In this document: positions 18,552 through 27,762 of the stretch, piece by piece
How positions within the stretch are numbered: position 1 is the first letter of the stretch
Layout of the letters: each line of letters begins with the position of its first letter
NCBI RefSeq assembly: GCF_011300685.1
Contig: NZ_CP049864.1
Span: 1,976,885-2,040,884, forward strand
Origin: Lysobacter sp. HDW10
GTDB taxonomy: Bacteria > Pseudomonadota > Gammaproteobacteria > Xanthomonadales > Xanthomonadaceae
Length of the DNA: 64,000 nucleotides
Direction: 5' to 3'
Program-made: the position numbers and the translations under genes
The notes under the pieces: model-generated
The model's input: only the letters and a program-made list of their open reading frames with translations
What the model was told of the DNA's origin: nothing
The model's database searches: none

Positions 18552-19450
18552 GCACCGCCCCGTTCATTCGTATTGTCGAAGTCGGCGCACGTGACGGCTT
18601 GCAGAACGAAAAAGCGAATATCGCCACCGCCGACAAGATTGAATTGATCAATCGATTGTCGAGTTGTGGATTGCAGACGATCGAGGCGACGAGTTTTGTC
18701 AGCCCGAAGTGGGTGCCGCAGCTCGCAGATGCCGCTGAGGTTTTCGCTGGGATCACGCAGAAACCCGGTGTGAACTACCCGGTGTTGGTACCCAACCTGC
18801 AAGGCTATGAGCGTGCGATGGCTGTGGGCGTCAAAGAGATCGCGGTGTTTACTGCCGCTTCTGAAGCCTTCAACCTGAAAAATATCAATGCAAGCATCGA
18901 CGAATCGATCGCACGCTTCGAGCCCGTGATGGCACGCGCACTCAGTGATGGCATCAAAGTGCGCGGTTATGTATCGACTGTGCTTGGCTGCCCCTATCAA
19001 GGTGCCGTGCGGATCGCTGATGTCGTCCACGTGGCTGAGCGTCTGTTTCAGATGGGGTGCTACGAGATTTCATTGGGCGACACGATCGGCGTCGGCACAC
19101 CGGCGAAGGCACGCGCGATGTTGAAGGCCGTCGCGGGTTCGGTACCGATCGCGCACTTGGCCATCCACTTCCACGACACCTATGGCCAAGCCTTGGCCAA
19201 TATTCTGGCCTGCCTCGAAGAGGATGTCCGCGTCATCGACAGTGCTGTTGGCGGGACGGGTGGCTGTCCCTATGCAAAAGGCGCTAGCGGCAACGTGTCC
19301 TCAGAAGATGTGGTCTACATGCTGCACGGCGTAGGTTTCGACACAGGGATCGATATCGAATCTTTGAGCGACACCGGCCGCTGGCTGTCTGCCCTGCTCG
19401 GCCGCCAAACCTCCAGCAAGGTTGGCAAAGCGCTTGGGGCCGCAGACTGA
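18548..19450 (+). CDS. liuE: Hydroxymethylglutaryl-CoA lyase
   Basis: Cleaves HMG-CoA into acetyl-CoA and acetoacetate, the last leucine-specific step. The 300-residue TIM-barrel enzyme shows the N-terminal metal/substrate motif VEVGARDGLQNE (as IVEVGARDGLQNE), the HFHDTYGQALAN metal-binding histidines, and the C-terminal signature GGCPYAKGASGN with the active-site cysteine. Its ATG overlaps the liuD stop by four bases. No clear terminator follows before the next gene. Confidence 0.94.
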   Translation: MSTAPFIRIVEVGARDGLQNEKANIATADKIELINRLSSCGLQTIEATSFVSPKWVPQLADAAEVFAGITQKPGVNYPVLVPNLQGYERAMAVGVKEIAVFTAASEAFNLKNINASIDESIARFEPVMARALSDGIKVRGYVSTVLGCPYQGAVRIADVVHVAERLFQMGCYEISLGDTIGVGTPAKARAMLKAVAGSVPIAHLAIHFHDTYGQALANILACLEEDVRVIDSAVGGTGGCPYAKGASGNVSSEDVVYMLHGVGFDTGIDIESLSDTGRWLSALLGRQTSSKVGKALGAAD

Positions 19451-19532
19451 CCCCTTTTACTTGCTGACGGACATGACGTAAGGTTGATGGACGCGGGGGG
19501 AAAACGCGGCTCCAGCAAATCCGGGGACAGGC

Positions 19533-22088
19533 ATGAGTGGTCACCAGAGTGATCAGGATGCAAAATCAGAAGACGGTTTAGCCGTACTTCTGGCTTCGCT
19601 TGAGCGCGCCGCGAACGATCGTCGCCTGGACAATGGTTCCCGCTACTTGTTTTCGCGCGCACATCATCAAATTCTTAAGTCGCATGTGGCGCACACGGTC
19701 GCGCAACGCGAGTATCGGATTCTGTTTGATGCCGTGCCCGACCCGGTCAGCCTGATCGCCTTTGATGGCACCGTGCTCGACTTCAACGCATCTGGTCAAC
19801 GCCTGTATGGACGGACCTTGGACGAAGTCGTTGGCCGCGATATCGCAATCTTGAATCCAGAGGTGCCGCCCGATCATCTCTCACCCGTCTTGGATGCGAT
19901 TGGTCGCGGTGAGTCATACGTGGTGCAAGTCACCAACCGGAAATCCGATGGCACGCGATTCCCGGTGGAAGTGCACTCCGCGCGCGTTGAGTTGCAAGGA
20001 CGCGATTGCATTTTGGCGGTGGCGCGGGATCTCTCTGCGCGATTTGAAGCGGAGCACCGCTACGACACCTTGGTGGATTCGGTCGACCAAGGCATCGTCG
20101 TGAGCGACGCGGAACATGAGGTTGTGAGCGTCAACGGTGCTGGGATGCAAATCCTTGATCTCGAGCCCGGCAATTCGCCTGACGCGACATTCACTGCTGA
20201 GTTTTGGATCATCGTCGATGAAAATGGCAACGTATTGCCGCGCGATCAACTCCCTGCATCAATTGCGTTGCGGACCGGCGAAGCCGTACGCAGCCAAATC
20301 ATCGGCCTCTATCGACTCTCCGACAACCGCTTTAGATGGTTGCGTGTCACCGCCATTCCGCAGTTCACCTCGATGGCAGATCGTCCCAATCAAGTGATCT
20401 CGATTTTTTCCGACATCACCAGTTTGAAACGTGATTCCGCCATGTTCGATCGCGTTCAACAGCTGAGTAATGTCGGCAGTTGGGAATGGGATCGCACCAC
20501 CGAGCATTTGCATCTCAGTCGTGGCGCCCTGCGTATTTTCGGCTTTCAAACGCCGATGGACGATATCGCGAACTTCTATGCGCGCCTGCAGCCGGTGGAT
20601 GCGACGCGACTCGCAATGGCATTGAGTGCGCCGACCGTTGACGATATTGCGTTCACTCTGGAATTGAGAGGTTGGCGTGTAGACGGCAGTGAAGTGTGGG
20701 TGCGCATGCAAGGCGAAACGGATGCACGCGAGCCTTCACCGCATCGACTGACGGGCACCTTCGAAGACATCACGGAACATAAGAGCATCGAACACGGTTT
20801 GCGCATCCAAGCGCGCACCGATGCATTGACCGGCCTGCTCAATCGCGATGCCATCCACGATGAGTTGAACGCGTATCTCGCGGGCACACATCCTGAGTTG
20901 GCTGTGCTTTATATCGACCTTGATCGATTCAAGGTCATCAATGACGCATTGGGCCACAGCGTTGGTGACAAGCTGCTGGTGCAAGTGGCGCGACGCTTGC
21001 AGGAGGTTGTCTCCGGTCAGGGCGAATGCGCACGTTTGGGGGGTGATGAATTCCTGGTGGTCTGCAAGACGCAGGGTGATCAACACATCGAAATGGCGGA
21101 GCGCATTCTTGCAACGCTCGCCAAGTCTTTTCAGATCGATGAAGAAGAATTCACGATTAGCGCGAGCATCGGGATCGCTGAATCCCCTTCAGACAGCGTC
21201 ATCGGCGTTGAGCTGGTGCAACAAGCAGATGCCGCCATGTACGAAAGCAAACGCCGAAGCAATAACGGCTGGCAGCACTACAGTGAAGATCTGGCGCGCA
21301 GTCAAAGAGAGAAGTTGCAACTCGATCAACTGATGCGCGGTGCACTGTCGAACAAAGAACTGCACCTCGTGTATCAGCCGCAGCTCGATCTACATACGGG
21401 TCGCGTGATTGGCGCCGAAGCGTTGATGCGTTGGAACAATCCTTTGCTCGGCACGATGCGCCCCGATGTATTTATTGGCCGTGCAGAGAGTACCGGCGAA
21501 ATTGTTCGCCTCGGCGCATGGGCGATAAACGAAACTTGCCGCCAAATTCGCGAGTGGTTGGATGCGGGCTTGCCGCAAATTCGTGTGGCTGTGAATGTGT
21601 CGTATCGTCAATTTATCGCCGACGATTTGGTCGGCACGGTGATGGATGCGCTTGAACGCCATAAGGTGCCGCCGCAGAGCCTTGAGCTTGAGTTCACCGA
21701 GCGCGTCTTGATCGAGGACGCACCGGAAACCACCCGCATCTTTTCCGACCTCGACAAGCTGGGGGTGACCTTGGCCATTGACGACTTCGGCGAAGGGTAT
21801 AGCGGCTTGAACTATTTGCGGCGCCTCCCCATCCACGTGTTGAAGCTGTCGCAGCTCTTCATCAAAGGTGTGCCCGGCAATGCGTCGGACGTTGCTGTCT
21901 GTGAGGCCGTGGCAGGCATCGCGCGCGGCCTGCGCATGACGATGATCGCCGAGGGCGTGGAAACCGATATGCAGCGCCGCTATCTGGTCAAGCTGGGCGT
22001 CCCTGTGGGTCAAGGCTTCTTCTTCTCCCATGCCCTGAGCCCGCAGCGGTTCCTAACCTATATGCGCGCGCAAACCGGCGCAAAGTAA
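19533..22088 (+). CDS. Multi-PAS GGDEF-EAL c-di-GMP turnover protein
   Basis: An 851-residue cytoplasmic signalling protein without membrane segments. Three PAS-like regions are visible: about 65-170 (FDAVPDPVSLIAFDGT), 175-295 (VDSVDQGIVVSDAEH) and 305-420 (LSNVGSWEWDRTTE). A GGDEF domain follows with intact motif RLGGDEFLVV near residue 505 but no RxxD inhibitory site in the expected place. The EAL domain begins near 595 with GAEALMRW, then NVSYRQF, LEFTERVLIED, DDFGEGYSGLNYL and AEGVETD, so phosphodiesterase residues look complete. It may make or degrade c-di-GMP. The sensed signal is unknown. GGGGA precedes the ATG. Confidence 0.88.
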   Translation: MSGHQSDQDAKSEDGLAVLLASLERAANDRRLDNGSRYLFSRAHHQILKSHVAHTVAQREYRILFDAVPDPVSLIAFDGTVLDFNASGQRLYGRTLDEVVGRDIAILNPEVPPDHLSPVLDAIGRGESYVVQVTNRKSDGTRFPVEVHSARVELQGRDCILAVARDLSARFEAEHRYDTLVDSVDQGIVVSDAEHEVVSVNGAGMQILDLEPGNSPDATFTAEFWIIVDENGNVLPRDQLPASIALRTGEAVRSQIIGLYRLSDNRFRWLRVTAIPQFTSMADRPNQVISIFSDITSLKRDSAMFDRVQQLSNVGSWEWDRTTEHLHLSRGALRIFGFQTPMDDIANFYARLQPVDATRLAMALSAPTVDDIAFTLELRGWRVDGSEVWVRMQGETDAREPSPHRLTGTFEDITEHKSIEHGLRIQARTDALTGLLNRDAIHDELNAYLAGTHPELAVLYIDLDRFKVINDALGHSVGDKLLVQVARRLQEVVSGQGECARLGGDEFLVVCKTQGDQHIEMAERILATLAKSFQIDEEEFTISASIGIAESPSDSVIGVELVQQADAAMYESKRRSNNGWQHYSEDLARSQREKLQLDQLMRGALSNKELHLVYQPQLDLHTGRVIGAEALMRWNNPLLGTMRPDVFIGRAESTGEIVRLGAWAINETCRQIREWLDAGLPQIRVAVNVSYRQFIADDLVGTVMDALERHKVPPQSLELEFTERVLIEDAPETTRIFSDLDKLGVTLAIDDFGEGYSGLNYLRRLPIHVLKLSQLFIKGVPGNASDVAVCEAVAGIARGLRMTMIAEGVETDMQRRYLVKLGVPVGQGFFFSHALSPQRFLTYMRAQTGAK

Positions 22089-22146
22089 GCGGGGTCTCGG
22101 GCCGTCAATGCCCTAAAATGTGCGTTTCCCCGTTTGTGGATACCCC

Positions 22147-22917
22147 ATGAAACTCAATTCCGCGCGCGCCATTGTCACTGGCGGTGTCTCCGGCCTTGGC
22201 TTTGCAGTCGCCAAGCATCTAGTAGCGAATGGCGGCAAAGTCGCTCTATTCGACGTCAATACAGAGAAGGGCGAAAGCGCCGTTGCCGAACTGGGCGAAG
22301 CCAATGCAAAGTTCTTCAAAACCGACGTCAGCAATGAGGCGGAGGTTGTCGCGAATGTGGCCGCGAGCCAAGCGTTTTTGGGCGGTTTGAATGCATGCAT
22401 TAACTGCGCCGGCATTTTGGGTGCGGGTCGCGTGCTTGGCAAAACCGGACCGATGGCGCTCTCGCAGTTTCAAACGACGGTCATGGTGAACTTGGTGGGT
22501 AGCTTCAACGTTGCCAAAGCCTGTGCCGATCTGATGCAACACAATGACGCGAGTGACGACAACGAACGCGGCGTCATCATCAACACCGCATCGGTTGCGG
22601 CCTACGAAGGCCAAATTGGTCAGGCGGCGTATTCAGCGTCCAAGGGCGGCGTTGTCGGCATGACCTTGCCAATGGCACGCGAACTGGCACGATTTGGTAT
22701 TCGCGTCGTCACCATTGCGCCGGGTGTGTTCTGGACACCGATGGTGGACGGCATGCCGGAAGACGTTCAAAAATCGCTGACCGCGACGATTCCGTTCCCC
22801 TCGCGCTTGGGTCGCCCGGAAGAATATGCCGACCTCGCGGCGTACATTTTGACCAATACCTATATCAACGGCGAAACCATTCGTCTCGACGGCGCGACGC
22901 GCCTTGCACCCAAGTGA
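22147..22917 (+). CDS. SDR-family 3-hydroxyacyl-CoA dehydrogenase-like oxidoreductase
   Basis: A 256-residue classical short-chain dehydrogenase. The cofactor loop is [15 protein letters not shown] near residue 10 with an acidic residue in ALFDVN favouring NAD, the structural motif is NCAGI, and the catalytic Ser, Tyr and Lys lie in [13 protein letters not shown] and YSASKGG. Overall it resembles type II (HSD10-like) 3-hydroxy-2-methylbutyryl-CoA dehydrogenases. That would fit isoleucine or fatty acid breakdown near the liu genes, but SDR specificity is uncertain. The ATG at 22147 is preferred to an earlier in-frame one because the Rossmann strand starts directly after it. Confidence 0.8.
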   Translation: MKLNSARAIVTGGVSGLGFAVAKHLVANGGKVALFDVNTEKGESAVAELGEANAKFFKTDVSNEAEVVANVAASQAFLGGLNACINCAGILGAGRVLGKTGPMALSQFQTTVMVNLVGSFNVAKACADLMQHNDASDDNERGVIINTASVAAYEGQIGQAAYSASKGGVVGMTLPMARELARFGIRVVTIAPGVFWTPMVDGMPEDVQKSLTATIPFPSRLGRPEEYADLAAYILTNTYINGETIRLDGATRLAPK

Positions 22918-22924
22918 GAAAGGC

Positions 22925-23491
22925 ATGAAGGCTTACGACATTAAGAAAGGCAATGTGGTCGAACACAACGGTGCTGTTTATCAAATCCGCGACATCGAAC
23001 GAAGCTCGCCGCAAGGCCGCGGTGGCAACGTCAAATTTCGTTTCACCATGTATAGCGTGCCGGGTGGCAGCAAGCTCGACTTGAGCTTGGGTGGCGATGA
23101 CGAATTGCGCGAAGTCGACTTGGCGCGTCGTCAATCGACGTTCTCGTACAAAGACGGCGAAGCCTTCGTGTTTATGGACGACGAAGACTACACGCCGTAC
23201 ACGTTAGACGCAGACGTCGTCGGCGACGACGCGGGTTACATCACGGACGGTTTGTCAGGCTGCTATGTGCAAGTCATCGACGACCAACCGGTCGGCCTGC
23301 AATTGCCGCAATCGGTCATCTTGGAAGTAATCGAAACGCCGCCGGAATTGAAAGGCGGCACTGCCACTAAGCGTCCGAAACCCGCACGCTTGTCGACCGG
23401 CCTTGAAATCCAAGTACCGGAATACATCGCCAACGGTGAACGCGTGTGGGTGAACACCACCACCGGTGAGTTTGGCGGCCGCGCAGACTAA
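22925..23491 (+). CDS. yeiP: Elongation factor P-like protein EfpL (YeiP)
   Basis: A ribosome-binding paralogue of EF-P that eases translation through difficult motifs. The 188-residue protein has the three EF-P domains. Its tip loop reads SSPQGRGGN, with Arg32 where EF-P carries the modifiable Lys34, as in the EfpL/YeiP class. The C-terminal OB domain ends [24 protein letters not shown] precedes the ATG at 22925, which lies seven bases after the SDR stop, suggesting co-transcription. A true EF-P is encoded at 51.5-52.1 kb. Confidence 0.92.
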   Translation: MKAYDIKKGNVVEHNGAVYQIRDIERSSPQGRGGNVKFRFTMYSVPGGSKLDLSLGGDDELREVDLARRQSTFSYKDGEAFVFMDDEDYTPYTLDADVVGDDAGYITDGLSGCYVQVIDDQPVGLQLPQSVILEVIETPPELKGGTATKRPKPARLSTGLEIQVPEYIANGERVWVNTTTGEFGGRAD

Positions 23492-23514
23492 GCACGACTA
23501 CCCGATTGATCGCC

Positions 23515-23545
23515 AAAGCCGACATGTTTCACGTCGGCTTTTTTT
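23515..23545. terminator. Bidirectional terminator between yeiP and the Nudix gene
   Basis: AAAGCCGAC and GTCGGCTTT form a 9-bp stem with a nine-base loop followed by seven Ts. On the reverse strand the stem ends next to the Nudix stop codon, so the two convergent genes may share it. Confidence 0.88.
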
Positions 23546-24101
23546 ATGGCCTTGCGTGACGACGTGTTAGCCAGCGTTGCGCCATTCGACGCAGCGATGT
23601 ATCTGCGCTGTCATCCGCTGCGAGTGACGCGATATCGCGCCACGCCAGCGCATGCGATTCGTCGCTGACCGCAAAGCGCTCGTCGCCATTTGCCACCACA
23701 ACAAAGCGCGCATCGTAGTGCCAATGCCCTGGCACACCCTTGTGTTCGGGAATGAAATGCAGGTCGATGTCAAAGATCTCAGGTTCGACACTTAAGTCCG
23801 ACAAACCCGATTCTTCTTCCGCTTCTTTCAAAGCCACCGCGGCCAAATCCGCATCACCGTCTGCATGGCCGCCGAGCTGCAACCATCGATCCAATTTCTT
23901 GTGATGGGTCAACAACACGCGCAAACCGTCCGCACTGACGAGCCAAGAAGAACCCGTGAAGTGCCCCTCGAGGCGTGATCGCGCATAGGCCTGAGCACCC
24001 TCTTCCGCCAGCGCAATGAATTGGGCGCGCCAATCGCGAATTTCCGCATCGTCCACAAATGGAAATGCCGCAAGTAACGCCGAAGTGTTGGAGTCCGCCA
24101 T
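23544..24101 (-). CDS. Nudix hydrolase-family protein
   Basis: A probable nucleotide/small-molecule diphosphohydrolase of 185 residues, taking the ATG at 24101 as start (the longer frame upstream has no Nudix-like sequence). The Nudix box is GHADGDADLAAVALKEAEEESG (split here as GHADGDADLAA and VALKEAEEESG). Compared with GX5EX7REUXEEXGU, the first glutamate is alanine and the arginine is lysine, while the metal-binding EAEEE core is intact. The substrate cannot be inferred. Convergent with yeiP, divergent from the permease. Confidence 0.75.
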   Translation of the reverse strand: MADSNTSALLAAFPFVDDAEIRDWRAQFIALAEEGAQAYARSRLEGHFTGSSWLVSADGLRVLLTHHKKLDRWLQLGGHADGDADLAAVALKEAEEESGLSDLSVEPEIFDIDLHFIPEHKGVPGHWHYDARFVVVANGDERFAVSDESHALAWRDIASLAADDSADTSLRRMAQRWLTRRHARP

Positions 24102-24221
24102 GCCCCAATGCTGCGCTGCGTCAATTCTTTTTGCAAGCAATCGGACAGAAAACCCTTGTGCCCGCGGCAACATAACGGTTATGTTTCGGTGAATGTCCAC
24201 CGTGTCTCTTTGGGGAACCGA

Positions 24222-25766
24222 ATGTTGTTTCAACGAATCAAGCCGCTCGACAAAATCCTAGAAACTGCCGAGAAGAAGTCGCTGAAGCGTCAGCTCGGCG
24301 CGTTCCAACTCACCATGCTCGGCATCGGCGCCATTATCGGTACCGGTATCTTCGTGCTGACCGCTGAAGCAGGCCAGAAAGCAGGTCCGGCCATGATGGT
24401 GGCATTCGTGATTGCGGCGATCGTGTGCGCACTTGCGGCGCTCGCCTACTCCGAATTGGCTTCGATGGTGCCGGTCTCCGGTTCCGCTTACACCTACACC
24501 TACGCCGTGATGGGCGAAATGCTCGCTTGGGTCGTCGGTTGGGCTTTGGTTCTCGAATATGCCGTCGCCGCAGGCGCGGTTGCCGTGGGCTGGTCCGGTT
24601 ACATGAACGGCCTGTTGAGCAGTGCAGGCATGGAATTACCTACCGCACTCAAAACCGGTCCGATGGACGGCGGCGCATTCAACGTGCTCGCATTCGGTAT
24701 CGCTTTGGTCGTGACCTTCTTGTTGGTCATCGGCACCTCGAAGTCGGCCAAGGTCAACGCCATCTTGGTGTTGATCAAGGTCATTGCCTTGACCGCTTTC
24801 ATCTTTATCGCTGTACCTGGCGCGAAAGACGCAAACTTCCAACCGTTCTTCCCGACCGGCTGGGGTAGCCCGATGGGTGGCGTCGGCGTGTTGGGTGCTG
24901 CGGCTTCCATCTTCTTTGCGTACGTCGGCTTTGATGCCGTGTCGACCGCAGCAGAAGAAACCAAGAACCCGAATCGCAACATTCCGATCGGTCTGATCGG
25001 CTCGCTGCTCGTGTGTACGATTTTCTACATGCTGGTCGGCTACGGTGCCGTCGGCGCCATCGGTGCGCAACCGATGATGAATGCTGCAGGCATGGCAATC
25101 CATCCGGGTACACCGGAAATGGCCGCGGCCTGTGCTGCCGGCGATCCGAATGCCTTGGTGTGCAGTAAAGAACCTTTGGCACACGTCTTGAAGGTCATGG
25201 GCTTTGCCAAATGGGGCAACCTGATCGGTTTGGCCGCTGCATTGGCCCTGCCGTCTGTGATCTTGATGATGATCTACGGCCAAACGCGCATCTTCTTCAC
25301 CATGTCGCGTGATGGCTTGCTGCCGGAAGTGCTGTCGAAAGTGCATCCGAAATTCCACACCCCGCACGTGGTGACGATTTTGACCGGTATCTTCGTGGCA
25401 TTGTTCGCCGCCATGTTCCCGGTGGGCATCTTGGCGGACATCTCGAACTCCGGCACCTTGTTCGCATTCATGGCCGTTGCCGTGGGTGTGTTGGTCCTGC
25501 GTAAGCGCGATCCGGGCCGCAAGCGTCCGTTCCGCACGCCGTTTGCATGGATCGTTTGCCCGCTCGCCATCCTCGGCTGCTTGCTGCTGTTCTTGAACTT
25601 GTCGGTTTACACCATCGGCATGTTCGTCGGCTGGGCTGTGATTGGTCTGATCGTCTATGCCGTGTATGGCTATCGCCATAGCGACATGGCGCGCGGCATC
25701 ACCGGTCCTGAAGGCGGCCCGAAGATCGATCCGGAACCGCCGTTCCATGAAGGTCCGCAAGCCTAA
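24222..25766 (+). CDS. APC-superfamily amino acid permease (cationic amino acid transporter type)
   Basis: An inner-membrane amino acid importer of 514 residues with roughly 12-14 hydrophobic helices. The first helix carries the APC substrate motif GIGAIIGTGIFVLTAEAG near residue 35-52, and helix 6-7 reads FFAYVGFDAVSTAAEETKNP. Start at 24222 follows TGGGGAA; upstream codons in frame lack homology to transporters. A loop of about 50 mostly hydrophilic residues with two cysteines interrupts the second half, as in some CAT-family members. The transported amino acid is not evident. Followed by a strong terminator. Confidence 0.88.
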   Translation: MLFQRIKPLDKILETAEKKSLKRQLGAFQLTMLGIGAIIGTGIFVLTAEAGQKAGPAMMVAFVIAAIVCALAALAYSELASMVPVSGSAYTYTYAVMGEMLAWVVGWALVLEYAVAAGAVAVGWSGYMNGLLSSAGMELPTALKTGPMDGGAFNVLAFGIALVVTFLLVIGTSKSAKVNAILVLIKVIALTAFIFIAVPGAKDANFQPFFPTGWGSPMGGVGVLGAAASIFFAYVGFDAVSTAAEETKNPNRNIPIGLIGSLLVCTIFYMLVGYGAVGAIGAQPMMNAAGMAIHPGTPEMAAACAAGDPNALVCSKEPLAHVLKVMGFAKWGNLIGLAAALALPSVILMMIYGQTRIFFTMSRDGLLPEVLSKVHPKFHTPHVVTILTGIFVALFAAMFPVGILADISNSGTLFAFMAVAVGVLVLRKRDPGRKRPFRTPFAWIVCPLAILGCLLLFLNLSVYTIGMFVGWAVIGLIVYAVYGYRHSDMARGITGPEGGPKIDPEPPFHEGPQA

Positions 25767-25793
25767 TTCAGGCAGGACACTGAGATAGAAGAG

Positions 25794-25819
25794 GAGCCCG
25801 GGCAACCGGGCTCTTTTTT
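25794..25819 (+). terminator. Rho-independent terminator after the permease
   Basis: GAGCCCGG and CCGGGCTC form a perfect 8-bp stem with a GCAA tetraloop and are followed by six Ts. Confidence 0.93.
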
Positions 25820-25874
25820 ATGCGCTTGATGCCTACTCGGCCCCCAGTCACATGCGCTTGATTAAACTAAAGCC

Positions 25875-26513
25875 ATGAACGACACCCTCCCCTACGATTC
25901 GCAACACCTCCGTCATCTCGCCGTCGAACTCATCACCAATATCCGTGAGCTAGGCCATGCAGGCTGGACACCGGCCACCAGTAGCAATTTCTCCATGCGC
26001 CTGGATGACAAGCACGCGGCGATTACCGTGTCGGGCAGAAACAAATCCAAGCTCACCGAAGCCGACATCATGGTCGTGGACTTCGATGGCGCAGCGGTTG
26101 GCAATCAGTTGCGTCCGTCGGCGGAAACGCTATTGCATACACAGCTCTACAAACGGTTTAACGAAGTCGGCTGTGTCTTGCATACGCATTCCATCACGCA
26201 AACCGTGGCATCACGCTTGTTTGCTTCTGCGGGCAAGATTCGGTTTGAGGGTTATGAGTTGCAGAAAGCCTTTCAAGGCAATACAACCCATGACGACATC
26301 ATGGATGTGCCGGTGTTCGCCAATACGCAAGACATGACAGTGCTCGCCAAGCAGGTCGAAGCGCGTCTGGAAGAAGGCCCTATGTGGGGCTATCTCATCG
26401 ATGGTCATGGCTTGTATGCGTGGGGTCGCGACATGCACGAAGCGCGACGCCATCTGGAAGCCTTCGAATTTCTACTCGCCTGCGAACTCAAGATGCGCGA
26501 GGTGAACCGATGA
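25875..26513 (+). CDS. mtnB: Methylthioribulose-1-phosphate dehydratase
   Basis: Dehydrates methylthioribulose-1-phosphate in the methionine salvage pathway. The 212-residue class II aldolase-fold protein has the zinc histidines in [12 protein letters not shown] and a later DGHGLYAWG. The N-terminal [12 protein letters not shown] substrate loop is typical of MtnB. It is the first gene of mtnB-mtnD-mtnC; its stop overlaps the mtnD start (ATGA). The upstream gene ends with a terminator, so a promoter probably lies in 25820-25874. Confidence 0.93.
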   Translation: MNDTLPYDSQHLRHLAVELITNIRELGHAGWTPATSSNFSMRLDDKHAAITVSGRNKSKLTEADIMVVDFDGAAVGNQLRPSAETLLHTQLYKRFNEVGCVLHTHSITQTVASRLFASAGKIRFEGYELQKAFQGNTTHDDIMDVPVFANTQDMTVLAKQVEARLEEGPMWGYLIDGHGLYAWGRDMHEARRHLEAFEFLLACELKMREVNR

Positions 26514-27070
26514 GTCGCCTTCGCATTTTCAAAGAGACGGATCCAACCTCGGTGTTGTTCGAAACAACATCACAAGACGAGATCGCTCGACGTTTGAAAG
26601 AGATCCATGTCGATTTCGCGCAATGGACCGCTGACAAAGCGGTGCGTGCAGGCGACTCACCCGAAGCGGTGATGGACGCCTATCGCACAGAGATTGATCG
26701 TTTGGTTCACGCACACGGGTTCAAGAGCATCGACGTGGTCAGCATTGCGCCAGACCATCCGAATCGCGATGAAATGCGCGCGAAATTCTTGGACGAGCAC
26801 GCCCACAAGGAAGATGAAGTCCGTTTCTTTGTGGACGGTTCCGGGCAGTTCGTCCTACATGTGGACGACCATGTGTATGAAGTGGTGTGCACGAAAGGCG
26901 ATTTGATTTCTGTGCCCGATGGCGTCACGCACTGGTTCGACATGGGACCGGCACCGCATTTCGTGGCGATTCGCTTCTTTACCGCAGCCGACGGCTGGGT
27001 CGGCTACTTCACCGGCACCGATATCGCGCAACGGTTCCCCCGTTACGACGCACCTTTGGAATACGTATGA
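26510..27070 (+). CDS. mtnD: Acireductone dioxygenase
   Basis: Oxidises acireductone to formate and the 2-oxo acid precursor of methionine (Fe form), or to an off-pathway product with Ni. The start at 26510 overlaps the mtnB stop. The 186-residue cupin shows the metal motif [12 protein letters not shown] (His, His, Glu) near residue 95 and the fourth ligand in [11 protein letters not shown] longer frame from 26384 would read through mtnB and is discarded. Confidence 0.94.
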   Translation: MSRLRIFKETDPTSVLFETTSQDEIARRLKEIHVDFAQWTADKAVRAGDSPEAVMDAYRTEIDRLVHAHGFKSIDVVSIAPDHPNRDEMRAKFLDEHAHKEDEVRFFVDGSGQFVLHVDDHVYEVVCTKGDLISVPDGVTHWFDMGPAPHFVAIRFFTAADGWVGYFTGTDIAQRFPRYDAPLEYV

Positions 27071-27762
27071 AACCGCTGGTCCTCACCGACATCGAAGGCA
27101 CGACCTCGTCGATCTCTTTTGTAAAAGACGTTCTGTTTCCATACGCGCGACAGGCACTCCCCGACTTTGTTGCGCGTAACGGACATGATCCGCATGTGCG
27201 TCCCTTGTTGGATCAAGTGGCGGCGGAATGCGGCGGCATCTGCCAAGACGCCATGATTGCCGAGACGCTGCAAGGTTGGATCGATGAAGATCGTAAACAC
27301 ACGGCACTGAAAGCACTGCAAGGCATGATTTGGGCGGCAGGCTATCGCGAAGGTGACTTCAAAGCAGACATCTATCCGGATGTCGCGCCCGCGTTGCAGG
27401 ACTGGCATGCGCGCGGCATTCCGATCGCGGTGTATTCATCGGGCTCAGTGCCTGCGCAGAAACTTCTGTTTTCGCACACCCAGGCCGGCGACTTGACGCC
27501 TTTGTTCTGCAACTACTTCGACACCGAGGTCGGTCATAAGCGCGTCGCGGACAGCTATCGTTTGATTGCAGACACACTTGATCGCACACCCGACACGATC
27601 TACTTCTTGTCTGACGTCGTCGAAGAATTGAATGCTGCACGTGAAGCGGGCATGCATACGGTGCTTTTGGATCGTTTGGAAGACTATCCCGAACCGCGCA
27701 GCGACAGCGCGGCTAACGGGCATGCGCGTGTCACTTCATTCGCCGACATTGCACTGACCTGA
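27067..27762 (+). CDS. mtnC: Acireductone synthase (enolase-phosphatase E1)
   Basis: Enolises and dephosphorylates 2,3-diketo-5-methylthiopentyl-1-phosphate. The 231-residue HAD enzyme begins [15 protein letters not shown], where Asp8 and Glu10 are the metal/nucleophile residues typical of MtnC, followed by [11 protein letters not shown]. It has [11 protein letters not shown] and the late FLSDVVEEL motif. The ATG overlaps the mtnD stop by four bases. Its TGA abuts the stop of the convergent phosphoesterase gene, making the palindrome TGATCA. mtnA is not in the window. Confidence 0.94.
   Translation: MKPLVLTDIEGTTSSISFVKDVLFPYARQALPDFVARNGHDPHVRPLLDQVAAECGGICQDAMIAETLQGWIDEDRKHTALKALQGMIWAAGYREGDFKADIYPDVAPALQDWHARGIPIAVYSSGSVPAQKLLFSHTQAGDLTPLFCNYFDTEVGHKRVADSYRLIADTLDRTPDTIYFLSDVVEELNAAREAGMHTVLLDRLEDYPEPRSDSAANGHARVTSFADIALT

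Noticed and set aside
24636-25805. A 389-residue frame antisense to the permease
   Set aside because: Composition is His/Gln/Arg-rich, typical of an antisense shadow, and no domain is recognisable.
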